A stretch of DNA of 58,088 bases from an uncultured Clostridia bacterium (GCA_948630815.1 CAPIEU010000009.1:2697-60784), one strand, 5' to 3'. Counted from the stretch's first letter, positions 18,533-26,850 are shown. A program made the numbers and translations. The notes: a model not told the origin generated them from the sequence alone.

Positions 18533-19594
18533 TTATTTTATACTTGCTAAAAACTCATCAAATAAGTAGCTTGAATCTTCTGGTCCTGGGCATGCTTCTG
18601 GATGGTATTGCACTGTCATAATATTTTTTCCAATATATCTTAATCCTTCTACTGTTCTATCATTTATATTTATATGTGATATTTCCGCAATTTTAGGATT
18701 TATGCTATCATCTTTTATTGCATAACCATGGTTTTGTGATGTAATACATACTCTACCAGTATTAAGGTCTTTTACTGGGTGGTTTGGTCCACGATGTCCA
18801 TATTTTAGTTTATATGTTTTTGCACCTGTAGCAAGTCCCATTAATTGATGTCCTAAACATATTCCAAGTATTGGTATGCTAGATTCATATAATTTTTTAA
18901 TATTTTCTATTGCAACTACGCAATCTTCTGGGTTTCCTGGTCCATTTGAAAGAACTATTCCTTGAAATTCACCTGTTAAGAGTTTAGAATAATGCGTGTC
19001 CTGTGGAAATACAGTAACTTCGCAATTCCTATGTAATAAAGAATTTATAATATTTTGTTTTGCACCAAAATCCACTAATGCAATTTTGGTTTCTCCATTT
19101 CCTAGCTTATAAAATTCATTTGAAGTAACTTTTTCTACTAAATTAGATATTTCATAATTTTTTATTTCTTCTAATATATCATCTATATTAGATATATCAT
19201 TTGTAATTTTACCTTTCATTGTTCCTACTTGTCTTAACATTTTTGTAAGACTTCTTGTATTAACTCCTTGTAAACCTGGAATACCATTTTCTTCTAAAAA
19301 TTTTAAAATGTGCATTTTGCTTCTAAAATTGCTTTCCATTTCTGCAATTTCATGAACAAATACTGCTTCAACCCAAGGTTTTTTTGATTCCTGATCTTCT
19401 TTTGTTAGTCCATAATTTCCTATTAGTGGATATGTCATTACAACTCCTTGTCCTGCATATGATGGGTCTGTAAATATTTCTAAATATCCTGTCATTGAAG
19501 TATTAAATACTACTTCACAAATAGTATTAACATTTGCTCCTATCCTCTCTCCACTAAAAACGCTACCATTTTCTAAAACTAAATAGCCTTTCAT
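18533..19594 (-). CDS. carA: Carbamoyl phosphate synthase small subunit CarA
   Basis: CarA is the glutamine amidotransferase subunit that supplies ammonia to CarB. The N-terminal domain begins GYLVLENGSVFSGERIG and includes FNTSMTGYLEIFTDPSY. The class I glutaminase carries the catalytic Cys in GICLGHQLMGLA and the His/Glu of VQYHPEACPGP. The length of 353 residues is standard. It has no four-base site and serves as an intact control beside carB. The DUF559 element sits in the carA-carB gap. carAB should still be one operon unless the palindromic termini end transcription. Confidence 0.96.
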   Translation of the reverse strand: MKGYLVLENGSVFSGERIGANVNTICEVVFNTSMTGYLEIFTDPSYAGQGVVMTYPLIGNYGLTKEDQESKKPWVEAVFVHEIAEMESNFRSKMHILKFLEENGIPGLQGVNTRSLTKMLRQVGTMKGKITNDISNIDDILEEIKNYEISNLVEKVTSNEFYKLGNGETKIALVDFGAKQNIINSLLHRNCEVTVFPQDTHYSKLLTGEFQGIVLSNGPGNPEDCVVAIENIKKLYESSIPILGICLGHQLMGLATGAKTYKLKYGHRGPNHPVKDLNTGRVCITSQNHGYAIKDDSINPKIAEISHININDRTVEGLRYIGKNIMTVQYHPEACPGPEDSSYLFDEFLASIK

Positions 19595-19643
19595 GATAAC
19601 CTCCTTTAATTTTTTCCTAAATTCTATATTATCATATATAAAT

Positions 19644-19682
19644 AAAAAAGCAAATATTTTATCGAAAAATATTTGCTTTTTT
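19644..19682 (-). terminator. Intrinsic terminator of the gene at 19684-19968
   Basis: AAAAAAGCAAATATTT pairs with AAATATTTGCTTTTTT around a short loop, directly abutting the stop of the small gene. It also separates that gene from carA. Confidence 0.85.
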
Positions 19683-19683
19683 A

Positions 19684-19968
19684 TTATTTACATTTTCTTT
19701 CTATTTCAAGTGCATCTTCAAAACCCTGTTTATAGTATTTTTTATTATAGTATGCAAGCATTATATTATAATCTGCTATTAAATTATCTATTTTATTAAA
19801 TAGTTTCTCTTTGTTTTCGTGTGGTACATTACAAATTAAATTTTCTATTTCTTCTCTTTTTATTCCTTTTATTCTATTTCTTAAGAAAGACATATCTTTT
19901 TGTATATCTTTAATACCATCTTCTTCTCTAAGTTCAAATAATTTATCTATAAGTTTATATTCTTCCAT
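19684..19968 (-). CDS. Small helical hypothetical protein
   Basis: This 94-residue, charged, probably all-helical protein begins MEEYKLIDKLFELREEDGIK and ends with YYNKKYYKQGFEDALEIERKCK. The final GFEDAxxIE pattern resembles small phage or clostridial proteins of unknown function, but I cannot assign a family. It has its own terminator immediately downstream and lies between carA and the M23 peptidase gene. Codon use matches the host and triplet reading is intact. Confidence 0.6.
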   Translation of the reverse strand: MEEYKLIDKLFELREEDGIKDIQKDMSFLRNRIKGIKREEIENLICNVPHENKEKLFNKIDNLIADYNIMLAYYNKKYYKQGFEDALEIERKCK

Positions 19969-20190
19969 AACTTAACTCTCTCTTTCTTTGTATTTTCTAT
20001 ATTTATAGTATTGCTAAATTATGGATTTTTTATACATTCATATAATTATAAGTTTCAACTATAATAGTGAAATTTTAAACTATTTTAATAATATAGCTTT
20101 GATGCAGTTTAAAAAGTATCTATTACCTCACGAGCAAAAAATCACTCGCTTCTACATTCAATTTAAAATAGAGTACTTTTCTAAATAAAT

Positions 20191-20225
20191 AAAAAAGCTG
20201 TTAAATAAATTTAACAGCTTTTTAT
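20191..20225 (-). terminator. Intrinsic terminator of the M23 peptidase gene
   Basis: AAAAAGCTGTTAAAT pairs with ATTTAACAGCTTTTT and overlaps the stop codon region of the gene at 20222. Confidence 0.85.
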
Positions 20226-21178
20226 TTATATATATAATTTGTTGGATTCACATATGTTCCATTTTTTCTTATTTCAAAATGTAAATGTGGGCCTGTTGAA
20301 TTTCCTGTACTACCTACTGCTGCAATTATATCTCCAGAATTCACTTTTTCTCCTACATTTTTAATAAGTTTACTACAATGTCCATAATATGTTGTTATCC
20401 CATTTCCATGATCTATTATAATTAAGTTTCCATATCCACCTTTTTCCCCTGAATGTATTACTTTTCCAGCAGCCACAGCTTTAATAGGTGTTCCTGTTTT
20501 CGCGCCTATATCCAATCCTTGATGTGTATGATCTCTTATAGATTCTTTTGCACCATATCTTGATGTAATAGTTCCTAAAACAGGTATTGTTTCAAGATAA
20601 ATGCCATTTATTGTTGATTCTTCTTTCTTTTTTTCTTTTTCTATTTCATTAGTTATTTGATTTTTTATAGAAGCTACTTCTACTTCGTTTTCAATTTGCA
20701 AATTTTTTGTATATATTGTACTTATACTAATATCTGCTTTTTCGCCTAGTTCTTTCTTTAATTCTTCTAAAACTTGTATTGCTTGTTCTTCTGTTTTTAA
20801 ATATTTTCTTTGTGTACCATTTACGTTTACTGCATATTCAAAATATGTTATATCTGCTTTTTCTTTTACTGCAAGAAATGTTTCACTTTCAGTTGTTTCT
20901 ACGCCTTTATCAATTAATTTGTATGCATATTTTATATTAAAATTTATATCTGAAAAAGCTATATTTTCTTCTTTGTTATTATAAAGATTTTCTTTCATAA
21001 ATTTTTCAAATTCTTGTTTATTTTGCACACATCCTATTTCTTGTTCATCTATATATACTGAATATGCTGGTTTAAATTTTATGAACATTATTCCAATTAC
21101 TATAAATATTCCAATGGCTATTATATTTGTAAGCTTTATAATTTCTTTTGTATAATATATTATTTTTTTGCTTAAAAT
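20222..21178 (-). CDS. Membrane-anchored M23-family peptidoglycan endopeptidase
   Basis: A LytM/M23 zinc endopeptidase domain fills the last 120 residues: ITSRYGAKESIRDHTHQGLDIGA (metal-binding His and Asp in HxGxD), YYGHCSKLIKNVGEKV, and GPHLHFEIRKNG (HxH). The stretch before it is a region with YLKTEEQAIQVLEELKKEL. Upstream of the first ATG (21088) the same frame stays open through a hydrophobic segment (NIIAIGIFIVIGIMF), so the real start is probably further upstream. The only candidate before an in-frame stop is ATT at 21176-21178, 11 bases from AAGGAG. The start is therefore uncertain. It may act in sporulation or wall remodelling. Confidence 0.85.
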   Translation of the reverse strand: MLSKKIIYYTKEIIKLTNIIAIGIFIVIGIMFIKFKPAYSVYIDEQEIGCVQNKQEFEKFMKENLYNNKEENIAFSDINFNIKYAYKLIDKGVETTESETFLAVKEKADITYFEYAVNVNGTQRKYLKTEEQAIQVLEELKKELGEKADISISTIYTKNLQIENEVEVASIKNQITNEIEKEKKKEESTINGIYLETIPVLGTITSRYGAKESIRDHTHQGLDIGAKTGTPIKAVAAGKVIHSGEKGGYGNLIIIDHGNGITTYYGHCSKLIKNVGEKVNSGDIIAAVGSTGNSTGPHLHFEIRKNGTYVNPTNYIYK

Positions 21179-21568
21179 ATAACTTCACTCTCCTTTTTTT
21201 ATATTTATATAACTATTCTTTATTATACACTATATTTTGTACTTTTTCAAATTATGTATACTTAGTTTGTCCTATTTTTTAAAATTTTTCCTTTTAATAT
21301 TGGTAATTATTTGAATTTTTGTTAATATATTCTTGATTTTTCTCTCATTTTCTTTGTTTTTGTTGATTTTTAATTAGCAATATTATTAAAAACAAGATAT
21401 ATATGTTTTAAAATTAATATAAAATCCGCGTAAGCGACCAAACGGAGCGTTAGCGAAGTGCGAATTGGAGCAATCTTCCATTCTTTTAAATTGGAGATTG
21501 CGACACCAAGGATTGAAATATTAATTTTAAAACATATATATCTTGTTAATTTCAAATTATTATAAAAT
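21179..21568. other. Gap holding structured repeat copy A
   Basis: This 390-base stretch has no credible gene. A reading frame of about 61 codons here lies wholly inside the repeat and is spurious. The content is the hairpin-framed repeat at 21391-21547 and AT-rich sequence. Confidence 0.6.
21391..21547. repeat. Structured dispersed repeat, copy A (157 bp)
   Basis: Thirty-base outer arms (AACAAGATATATATGTTTTA...) at 21391-21420 and 21518-21547 are perfect inverted repeats. They enclose a core (21427-21511) shared with copy B at 38041-38131. The core holds short GC-rich hairpins, for example GCAATCT pairing with AGATTGC. In copy B the same stem is GCACTCT with AGAGTGC, a compensatory change. 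Confidence 0.8.
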
Positions 21569-22066
21569 TTAATCGAAATATCTACTTATTTCTTCTAATC
21601 CTTCAAAATTCTTTTGTCTTAATATTTCATATACTACAATTGCTACTGAATTTGATAAATTTAATGAACGTAAATGTTCCTTCATTGGTATTCTTATTGT
21701 TCTATCCAAGTATTTTTGTAAAATATCCTCTGGTAACCCTTTTGTTTCTTTTCCAAATAAAACAAATACTTCATCTAATCCTGAAAAATTATCAGCAGAA
21801 TATACTTGTTTTCCTTTGGTGGTTACAAAAAACATATTATTTTCTTCTACTGGATATTTTGTTAAAAATTTTTTAAATGAATCATGTTCTTCTATTTCTA
21901 ATTTATTCCAATAATCAAGCCCTGCTCTTTTTAAATGCTTTTCATCTATATTAAACCCAAGTGGATGTACAAGATGTAATACTCCACCAATTGCTGCACA
22001 AGTTCTTGCAATATTTCCTGTGTTTTGTGGTATTTCAGGTTCTACTAACACTACATTTATTTTCAT
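21569..22066 (-). CDS. trmL: tRNA (cytidine(34)-2'-O)-methyltransferase TrmL
   Basis: This SPOUT-class methyltransferase acts on the wobble ribose of tRNA-Leu. The ATG at 22064-22066, spaced 6-7 bases after GGGAGGAAAC, gives the exact family start MKINVVLVEPEIPQNTGNIART. A longer reading upstream has no such support. The SAM-binding knot motifs LFGKETKGLPEDIL and IRIPMKEHLRSLNLSNSVAIV are intact. The length of 165 residues is typical. It is divergent from the small plus-strand gene at 22203. There is no CGGN site. Confidence 0.94.
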   Translation of the reverse strand: MKINVVLVEPEIPQNTGNIARTCAAIGGVLHLVHPLGFNIDEKHLKRAGLDYWNKLEIEEHDSFKKFLTKYPVEENNMFFVTTKGKQVYSADNFSGLDEVFVLFGKETKGLPEDILQKYLDRTIRIPMKEHLRSLNLSNSVAIVVYEILRQKNFEGLEEISRYFD

Positions 22067-22152
22067 TTTTGTTTCCTCCCTAAAGTAATATATATAATTA
22101 TAGCATAATAATTTTACTTTTTTTACTTTTTTATTACATTTTAAATTTTCTC

Positions 22153-22181
22153 TTGACAATGTTTTTTTATTTTATTATAAC
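22153..22181 (+). promoter_or_regulatory. Sigma-A-type promoter of the gene at 22203
   Basis: TTGACA (22153-22158), a 17-base spacer and TATAAC (22176-22181), 21 bases before a GGGGG-type ribosome binding site and ATG. Confidence 0.8.
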
Positions 22182-22202
22182 TGTTTTGGGGGTAACAAAT
22201 TT

Positions 22203-22427
22203 ATGAGAGAAGCAAAACTATATGAAAATAATTTATATAAATGTGATATAAGAAGTGCAGAAAATTTAGAAAAGATTTATGCTGCAAGAAGAGATTGGGT
22301 AAATGGTGCTTATTCTTATGATAAACTACTTTGTAAAGATGAGATTAGAAATCTACTTAATAATAATCTTGTAGCTGTTGAAGGATTAGATGAAATAAAC
22401 GAAGAAGATTTGAACAAATTAATTTAA
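22203..22427 (+). CDS. Small hypothetical protein with own promoter
   Basis: This 74-residue protein (MREAKLYENNLYKCDIRSAE...) is charged, with no membrane segment and two cysteines. I do not recognise the family. Support for a real gene is good: a consensus promoter, a purine-rich ribosome binding site (GGGGGTAAC), host-like codon use and an intrinsic terminator immediately after the stop. It stands alone on the plus strand between trmL and sodA. Possible roles are open. Confidence 0.65.
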   Translation: MREAKLYENNLYKCDIRSAENLEKIYAARRDWVNGAYSYDKLLCKDEIRNLLNNNLVAVEGLDEINEEDLNKLI

Positions 22428-22457
22428 ATCACCCTAGATTATTCTAGAGTGATTTTT
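22428..22457. terminator. Bidirectional terminator between small gene and sodA
   Basis: AAATCACTC-type stem (AATCACCCTAGA pairing with TCTAGAGTGATT), with T-rich sequence on the plus side and A-rich on the other. It can end both convergent genes. Confidence 0.8.
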
Positions 22458-23036
22458 TCAAATCTTTTATTTATTATATTCCAGTTTATTATATTTTCAA
22501 ATGCTTTAATGTATTCTGCTCTGTTTGCTTTGTATTGTAAAAAATATGAATGTTCCCACATATCAAGTACAAATATTGGGATACAACCCCATAAGGTTAA
22601 ATTTTGATGTTTTTCACATTGTAGTACTTCTAATTTTTTAAATCTTGGAACCCATACTAGCAAACACCAACCGTGACGCTTCTACTGTTTTTGCTGCTTC
22701 TATAAATTGATTTTTAAATTTATCAAAACTTCCAAAGTCTTTTGTAATTTGTTCTATTAATTTATTGCTTGGTGTTGTAGGAATTGGAATCCCCATATTT
22801 TCAAAAAATAATTCATGTAATATTGCTCCAGATCCAAAAAAACTTAAATCTCTTTCTAAACATTTTATACTTTCAAAATTATTTTCAAATCTTGCACTAG
22901 CTAATTTTTCTTCTGTTTTATTAGTGTTATCAACATATCCTTTATATAACACATTATAATGAATATCTAATGTTTCTTTACTATAATATGGCTCTAATGC
23001 GTTTAAAGTATATGGCAATTCTATCATTTTAATCAT
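22439..23036 (-). CDS. sodA: Fe/Mn superoxide dismutase (restored)
   Basis: This enzyme converts superoxide to peroxide and oxygen with a bound Fe or Mn. The N-terminal helical hairpin has LPYTLNALEPYYSKETLDIHYNVLYKGYV (metal His), then GSGAILHELFFENM (second His). Triplet reading leaves the frame after VEAS. CGGT (22670-22673) as glycine 122 restores SGWCLLVW, the invariant SGW motif, and the later DMWEHSYFLQY supplies the metal Asp and His. The restored length is about 198 residues. The region between NLTL and IPIF is compact compared with common members. The ribosome binding site lies at the 3' arm of a hairpin (see 23043-23106). Confidence 0.93.
22670..22673 (-). other. CGGT four-base glycine site, SodA Gly122
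   Basis: GAA GCG TCA, CGGT, TGG TGT TTG CTA gives EASGWCLL, the universal SGW motif of Fe/Mn SOD. Confidence 0.96.
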
Positions 23037-23042
23037 AAAAAA

Positions 23043-23106
23043 CCTCCTATTATCTTTTTTATTATATGCAAAATTTGCTATATTTATTAAGATAATAGGA
23101 TTATTT
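23043..23106 (-). promoter_or_regulatory. Hairpin overlapping the sodA ribosome binding site
   Basis: In the sodA direction CCTATTATCTT pairs with AAGATAATAGG. The 3' arm runs directly into AGG and TTTTTT before the ATG. An inner stem (TAGCAAA/TTTGCATA) extends it. It could act as a terminator of the upstream gene, as a ribosome-binding-site switch, or both. Confidence 0.5.
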
Positions 23107-23107
23107 T

Positions 23108-23647
23108 TTATAAATCGTATTCTTTTATTTCGCAGTTATCTATTCCTAAACCTTTTAGCACTTCCATTCCTTCTGGAATTCTTTCTAAAGTTGCACGAAT
23201 TGGGACTGTTACTCCACCATGTGTAACTAATAGTACTGTCTTATCTTTATATTTTTCTTGTATTTTATTTAAAAATCCTTGTACTCTTTCAAATAATTCT
23301 CCTATACTTTCAGCATTTTCATAGTGTTTATTTAATTTATAATTCCATATTTCATCAGTATCAAATTCTTCTCTTGTTTTTCCTTCAAATTCGCCAAAAG
23401 CTCTTTCTTTTAGCCCATCATCTAATAAAATTTCAATATTTCTATTCCCTCTTATTATCTCTGCTGTCTTTTTTGCTCTTTTTAATGGTGATGCTATTAT
23501 TACATCTATATCATAATTTAATAGTTTTTTTCCTGTTTCCTCTGCTTGTTTTTTTCCTGTTTCGTTTAATTCTATATCTGTTATTCCTTGTACTTTTCCT
23601 ACTACATTCCAGTCTGTTTGTCCATGTCTTGTTAATAATAGTTTCAT
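23108..23647 (-). CDS. Histidine phosphatase (phosphoglycerate mutase family)
   Basis: This branch-1 histidine phosphatase begins MKLLLTRHGQTDWNVVGKVQG, with the catalytic RHG at residues 7-9. The second catalytic region is VLLVTHGGVTVPIRATL, and KERAFGEFEGKTREEFD holds the acid-base Glu region. The length of 179 residues suits GpmB/CobC-type phosphatases rather than glycolytic mutase (about 230-250). The substrate is unknown. Its ribosome binding site is enclosed in a perfect 14-bp stem. Triplet reading is intact. Confidence 0.88.
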   Translation of the reverse strand: MKLLLTRHGQTDWNVVGKVQGITDIELNETGKKQAEETGKKLLNYDIDVIIASPLKRAKKTAEIIRGNRNIEILLDDGLKERAFGEFEGKTREEFDTDEIWNYKLNKHYENAESIGELFERVQGFLNKIQEKYKDKTVLLVTHGGVTVPIRATLERIPEGMEVLKGLGIDNCEIKEYDL

Positions 23648-23650
23648 AAA

Positions 23651-23692
23651 ATTCCTCCTATATATGATTTATGTTATTTTATCATATATAGG
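23651..23692 (-). promoter_or_regulatory. Perfect hairpin sequestering the ribosome binding site of the phosphatase gene
   Basis: In the sense direction CTCCTATATATGAT pairs exactly with ATCATATATAGGAG. The 3' arm contains the AGGAGG used by the gene starting at 23647. On the opposite strand the same stem is followed by a T-run. Confidence 0.55.
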
Positions 23693-23773
23693 AGATTTTT
23701 TCTATATTTTTATGTTACTTTTTCATAACTATAGTTATTTTTATAAAATGATGAATTGTTTATTTCATAGCAC

Positions 23774-24787
23774 TTATTTAGTATTCATAGCCTCTTCTGC
23801 ATAAGAATTATTTACCACTTTTTCATATGGAGCTCTAGTTTTTAGCTCTCCTGCTTCTTCCATTACTGTTTGTAATAAATTATATGATTCTTCTTTTAAA
23901 ATAGGATTTTCATTCCAAGCATCTATATCTATATAATTTTGTAATACATTTGCTAATAATTCTACATCTGTATCTGGGAAAAAGTCTTTAATTTCTTCCG
24001 CAATTTCACGACTAGAATGTTCTTTTACCCATACTTGCCCTTTATATATTGCATTTGTAAATTTTGCAATAGTTTCACTATTTTCTTCTATATAACTTTT
24101 CTTTGCAAAATATGCTGTATATGGAATTTCACCAGCTGCTTCTCCTACTGATGCTACTACATATCCTTTTCCTGCATTTTCAGTCATACTTGCAGTTGGC
24201 TCAAATAATGTTACATAATCTGCTGTTCCTCCTGTAAACGCTCCTGCCATTAAGTCGAATTTAATACTATCATCTAATATTAAATCTGTTTTTGGGTTTA
24301 ATCCATTTTTCTTAAGTACATATTCTAAGGTCATGTATGGTACTCCACCTTTTCTTCCTGGAATTACAGTTTTACCTTTTAAATCTGTCCATTTAAAATC
24401 GTCAGTATCAGTTTTACTTACTAAAAATGATCCATCTTTTTTAGTAAGCTGTGCAAATACTTGTGAATAGTCTTCTTTACCCTCGTTATATACATAAATA
24501 GATGCCTCTGGACCTGCAAATCCTATGTCACTTTGCCCTGCAAGTACTGCGGTCATAACTTTATCTGCTCCTTGCCCAGTTGTTAATTCAATTTCTAATC
24601 CTTCTTCTGCAAAGAAACCTTTAGCAATTGCTACATATTGTGGTGCGTAGAAAACTGAACGAGTAACTTCATTTACACTTATTTTCTTTAGAGTAGTATC
24701 ACTTTGTCTATTTTGTATAACAGCTGTTGTAACAGCCACTATAACAACAATAACACATATTATTGCTGTTATTATAATTTTTTTCAT
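23774..24787 (-). CDS. ABC transporter substrate-binding protein, SsuA/ThiY/NMT1 type
   Basis: This exported solute-binding protein has an N-terminal membrane segment or signal (IIITAIICVIVVIVAVTTAV). The core follows the NMT1/THI5/SsuA pattern: SVFYAPQYVAIAKGFFAEEGLEIEL, then TAVLAGQSDIGFAGPEASIY, LKGKTVIPGRKGGVPYMTLEY and a hinge region with TADYVTLFEPTASM. The likely ligand is a pyrimidine precursor, a sulfonate or a related small anion, which cannot be resolved from sequence alone. No lipobox Cys was seen, so it may remain anchored by its N terminus. Downstream of the ATPase and permease genes, with a repeat-filled gap before it. Confidence 0.85.
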   Translation of the reverse strand: MKKIIITAIICVIVVIVAVTTAVIQNRQSDTTLKKISVNEVTRSVFYAPQYVAIAKGFFAEEGLEIELTTGQGADKVMTAVLAGQSDIGFAGPEASIYVYNEGKEDYSQVFAQLTKKDGSFLVSKTDTDDFKWTDLKGKTVIPGRKGGVPYMTLEYVLKKNGLNPKTDLILDDSIKFDLMAGAFTGGTADYVTLFEPTASMTENAGKGYVVASVGEAAGEIPYTAYFAKKSYIEENSETIAKFTNAIYKGQVWVKEHSSREIAEEIKDFFPDTDVELLANVLQNYIDIDAWNENPILKEESYNLLQTVMEEAGELKTRAPYEKVVNNSYAEEAMNTK

Positions 24788-24809
24788 AATATGTTTCCTC
24801 CTTTTTTTC

Positions 24810-24957
24810 TTAGAGGTTAGAAGTTAGCTGTTGGAAATTAGAAATTAGAAGTTGGAATTACATATCTAGTATACAATATATATTAGATATTTTCTAACAT
24901 TTAACTTCAAACCTTGAGCCTCCAACCTCCAACTTCCAACCTCAAACCTCAAAATCA
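24810..24957. repeat. GTTAGAAG/TTGGAAGT dispersed repeat tract
   Basis: Two facing tracts, rich in TTAGAAGTTGGAA on the left and its complement TCCAACCTCCAACTTCC on the right, lie in the permease to binding-protein gap. A related stretch occurs at about 1312-1335. Confidence 0.6.
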
Positions 24958-24958
24958 A

Positions 24959-25770
24959 TTATCTTTGTGCTTTCATAACTATTTTTCCTAATATAGTAAC
25001 TCCTTGGTACATAATCCAAGCAACTATTGCAAGTATTATTACACTAGTCATAACAAGGTCAAGCTGAAACACTTGCCCACCATACACTATTAAATATCCA
25101 AGCCCTGCTTTAGATACTAAAAATTCTCCTGTTATAACTCCAACAAGTGTTAAACCAATATTTACTTTTAGAGAATTTATGAAAGTAGAAATATTTGCAG
25201 GAATTACAATTTTGGTTAGTATTTGAAATTTATTTGCATTAAAAGTTTTTGCCATTTTTATTAATTCACTATCTGTATTCATAAATCCATTTAATATTTC
25301 AAGTACTGTAACTATTAATGATATTGCCAGTGCCATTGTAATTATAGCTCCCATTCCGTGCTCCTACCCATATTATAATTACAGGTCCTAGGGCAATTTT
25401 AGGTAAACTATTTAATATAACTAAAAAAGGATCTGCCACTTTAGATAAGAATTTAGACCACCATAGAATAATAGCTATTAATACCCCAAGTATTGCTCCA
25501 CTTACAAATCCTACCATTGTTTCAAAACATGTAACTCCTAAATGTTCTATTAAATTGTTACCGAGATAAATTTAAAAATGTTTTTACAATACGTGATGGT
25601 TGACTGGCAATAAAACTATCAATTATACCAACATTCGCTAGAATTTCCCATACTATAATAAATCCTACTACTATTACTATTTGTACTGTAAATATTGCTA
25701 TCTTATTTAATTTTTGTTTTCTTAAGTATATTTTCCTATCTTTCGATATGGCTTTTTTATCCATGTACAT
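24959..25770 (-). CDS. ABC transporter permease, SsuC/ThiX type (restored, two sites)
   Basis: This integral membrane subunit pairs with the ATPase at 25757 and the binding protein at 23774. About six membrane segments are visible. Triplet reading gives three fragments. CGGT (25560-25563) as Gly70 joins KTFLNLSGNNLIEHLGVT, and CGGA (25355-25358) as Gly138 gives PVIIIWVGAGMGAIITMAL, the EAA-like cytoplasmic region that contacts the ATPase. The end is intact: GLTLVGVITGEFLVSKAGLGYLI. A start at ATG 25770 or 25764, behind AAGGAG, overlaps the end of the ATPase gene, so translation is coupled. The restored length is about 270 residues. Confidence 0.9.
25355..25358 (-). other. CGGA four-base glycine site, permease Gly138
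   Basis: GTA GGA GCA, CGGA, ATG GGA GCT ATA gives VGAGMGAI in the conserved cytoplasmic loop. Confidence 0.94.
25560..25563 (-). other. CGGT four-base glycine site, permease Gly70
   Basis: AAT TTA TCT, CGGT, AAC AAT TTA ATA gives NLSGNNLI and keeps the first and second membrane segments in one protein. Confidence 0.92.
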
Positions 25771-26524
25771 CAAGCTCCTTCCATAAGCAGTCAAAATATT
25801 CACTAAATTTAGGGCTTTTTCTACAGTTTAATGGATCTCGGTTCTCCATTTCAAAATTAATATCGTATATATTTTTTACCTCTGTTGGTCTATTACTTAA
25901 TACTATTACTCTATCTGACATACTAATTGATTCTGATATATCATGAGTAACCATTATCATTGTCATTTTTTCGCTTTTTAAAATTTTATATACGTCTTTT
26001 GTTACCATTAATCTTGTTTGATAATCAAGTGCAGAAAATGCTTCATCTAGTAATAATATTTTAGGCTTTACTGCTAATGTTCTAATGAGAGCAACTCTTT
26101 GTCTCATTCCTCCGGATAGTTGCGAAGGTAGTTTATCTTTAAACTCATATAAATGATATTTCTTTAGTAACAAATCGACATAGGCTTTACTTTCTTCATT
26201 TTTATTTCCCATAATTTCTAATCCAAATAGGACATTGTTATATATTGTTCTCCATTCTAGTAGACTATCTTTTTGAAGCATATATCCTATTTTATCAGTT
26301 ATTCCATTAATTTCTTCTCCTTGTATCTCTACATAGCCTGAAGTTTTTTCTTCAAGACCTGCTATAATTGATAAAAGTGTTGATTTTCCACATCCACTTG
26401 GTCCTATAATACTAATAAATTCTCCATTTTTTACAGAAAAAGTAGCATTTTTAATTGCTTCTAGTTCTCCATTTTTCGCCTGATATTTTTTTGTTACATT
26501 TTTAATTTTTAATATATCTTCCAT
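25757..26524 (-). CDS. ABC transporter ATPase, SsuB/TauB type
   Basis: This nucleotide-binding subunit of the importer has Walker A ISIIGPSGCGKSTLLSIIAG, a Q-loop region MLQKDSLLEWRTIYNNVL, signature QLSGGMRQRVALIRTLA, Walker B ILLLDEAFSALD and the H-loop VTHDISESISMSD. The length of 255 residues is typical. The start at ATG 26522-26524 lies behind AAGGAGG. The glycines of LSGGM use TCC GGA GGA, ordinary triplets in which CGG spans two codons, so the string CGG alone does not trigger a shift. It is the first gene of the transporter operon. Confidence 0.94.
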   Translation of the reverse strand: MEDILKIKNVTKKYQAKNGELEAIKNATFSVKNGEFISIIGPSGCGKSTLLSIIAGLEEKTSGYVEIQGEEINGITDKIGYMLQKDSLLEWRTIYNNVLFGLEIMGNKNEESKAYVDLLLKKYHLYEFKDKLPSQLSGGMRQRVALIRTLAVKPKILLLDEAFSALDYQTRLMVTKDVYKILKSEKMTMIMVTHDISESISMSDRVIVLSNRPTEVKNIYDINFEMENRDPLNCRKSPKFSEYFDCLWKELDVHG

Positions 26525-26636
26525 TTTTTCCTCCTTTTACACCTATCTAACAAATAGTATATTCGTGGTTTAGAAAAATGGTTATATTGTTTTTTATATT
26601 TAGAAGTTTCTATAAATGTATACTGAAAATTCAAGT

Positions 26637-26665
26637 AAAAAATCACATCTCTAATTTAGAGATGT
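26637..26665. terminator. Terminator-like hairpin, copy 2
   Basis: CACATCTCTAATTTAGAGATGTG is an almost perfect palindrome with A-rich and T-rich flanks. It is a near-duplicate of the hairpin at 26817-26850. Confidence 0.65.
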
Positions 26666-26697
26666 GTTATTGTTCAGCTTTAAATTAGTATTTAACT

Positions 26698-26779
26698 AGT
26701 TCCACGTGGATGTAGTGCTTTTTATTTTTCGAACCTAGAAAGAAAAATAAAAATGCCCTACATCCAGCAAGATGGAACG
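26698..26779. repeat. Long imperfect hairpin (candidate small RNA or element)
   Basis: Three consecutive paired blocks (GTTCCA/TGGAAC, GGATGTAG/CTACATCC, TTTTTATTTTTC/GAAAAATAAAAA) form one stem of about 26 bp with small bulges and an 11-base loop. It lies between the twin terminators. Confidence 0.55.
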
Positions 26780-26816
26780 GTAATAAAAAGATATAGGCTA
26801 AACTCTAACCTTATAT

Positions 26817-26850
26817 AAAAATCACACCTCTAATTTAGAGATGTGATTTT
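26817..26850 (-). terminator. Intrinsic terminator of the adhesin gene
   Basis: AAAATCACACCTCTAAATT-type stem (ATCACACCTCTAA with TTAGAGATGTGAT) followed by T-rich sequence, 9 bases after the adhesin stop codon. Confidence 0.8.

Noticed and set aside
21370..21555. A 61-codon minus-strand reading frame
   Set aside because: It lies wholly within the structured repeat, has no ribosome binding site, and its sequence follows the repeat.
26113..26118. CGG within LSGGM of the ABC ATPase as a shift site
   Set aside because: It spans two codons (TCC GGA), and the frame is continuous. Out-of-phase CGG does not act as a shift site anywhere in the window.
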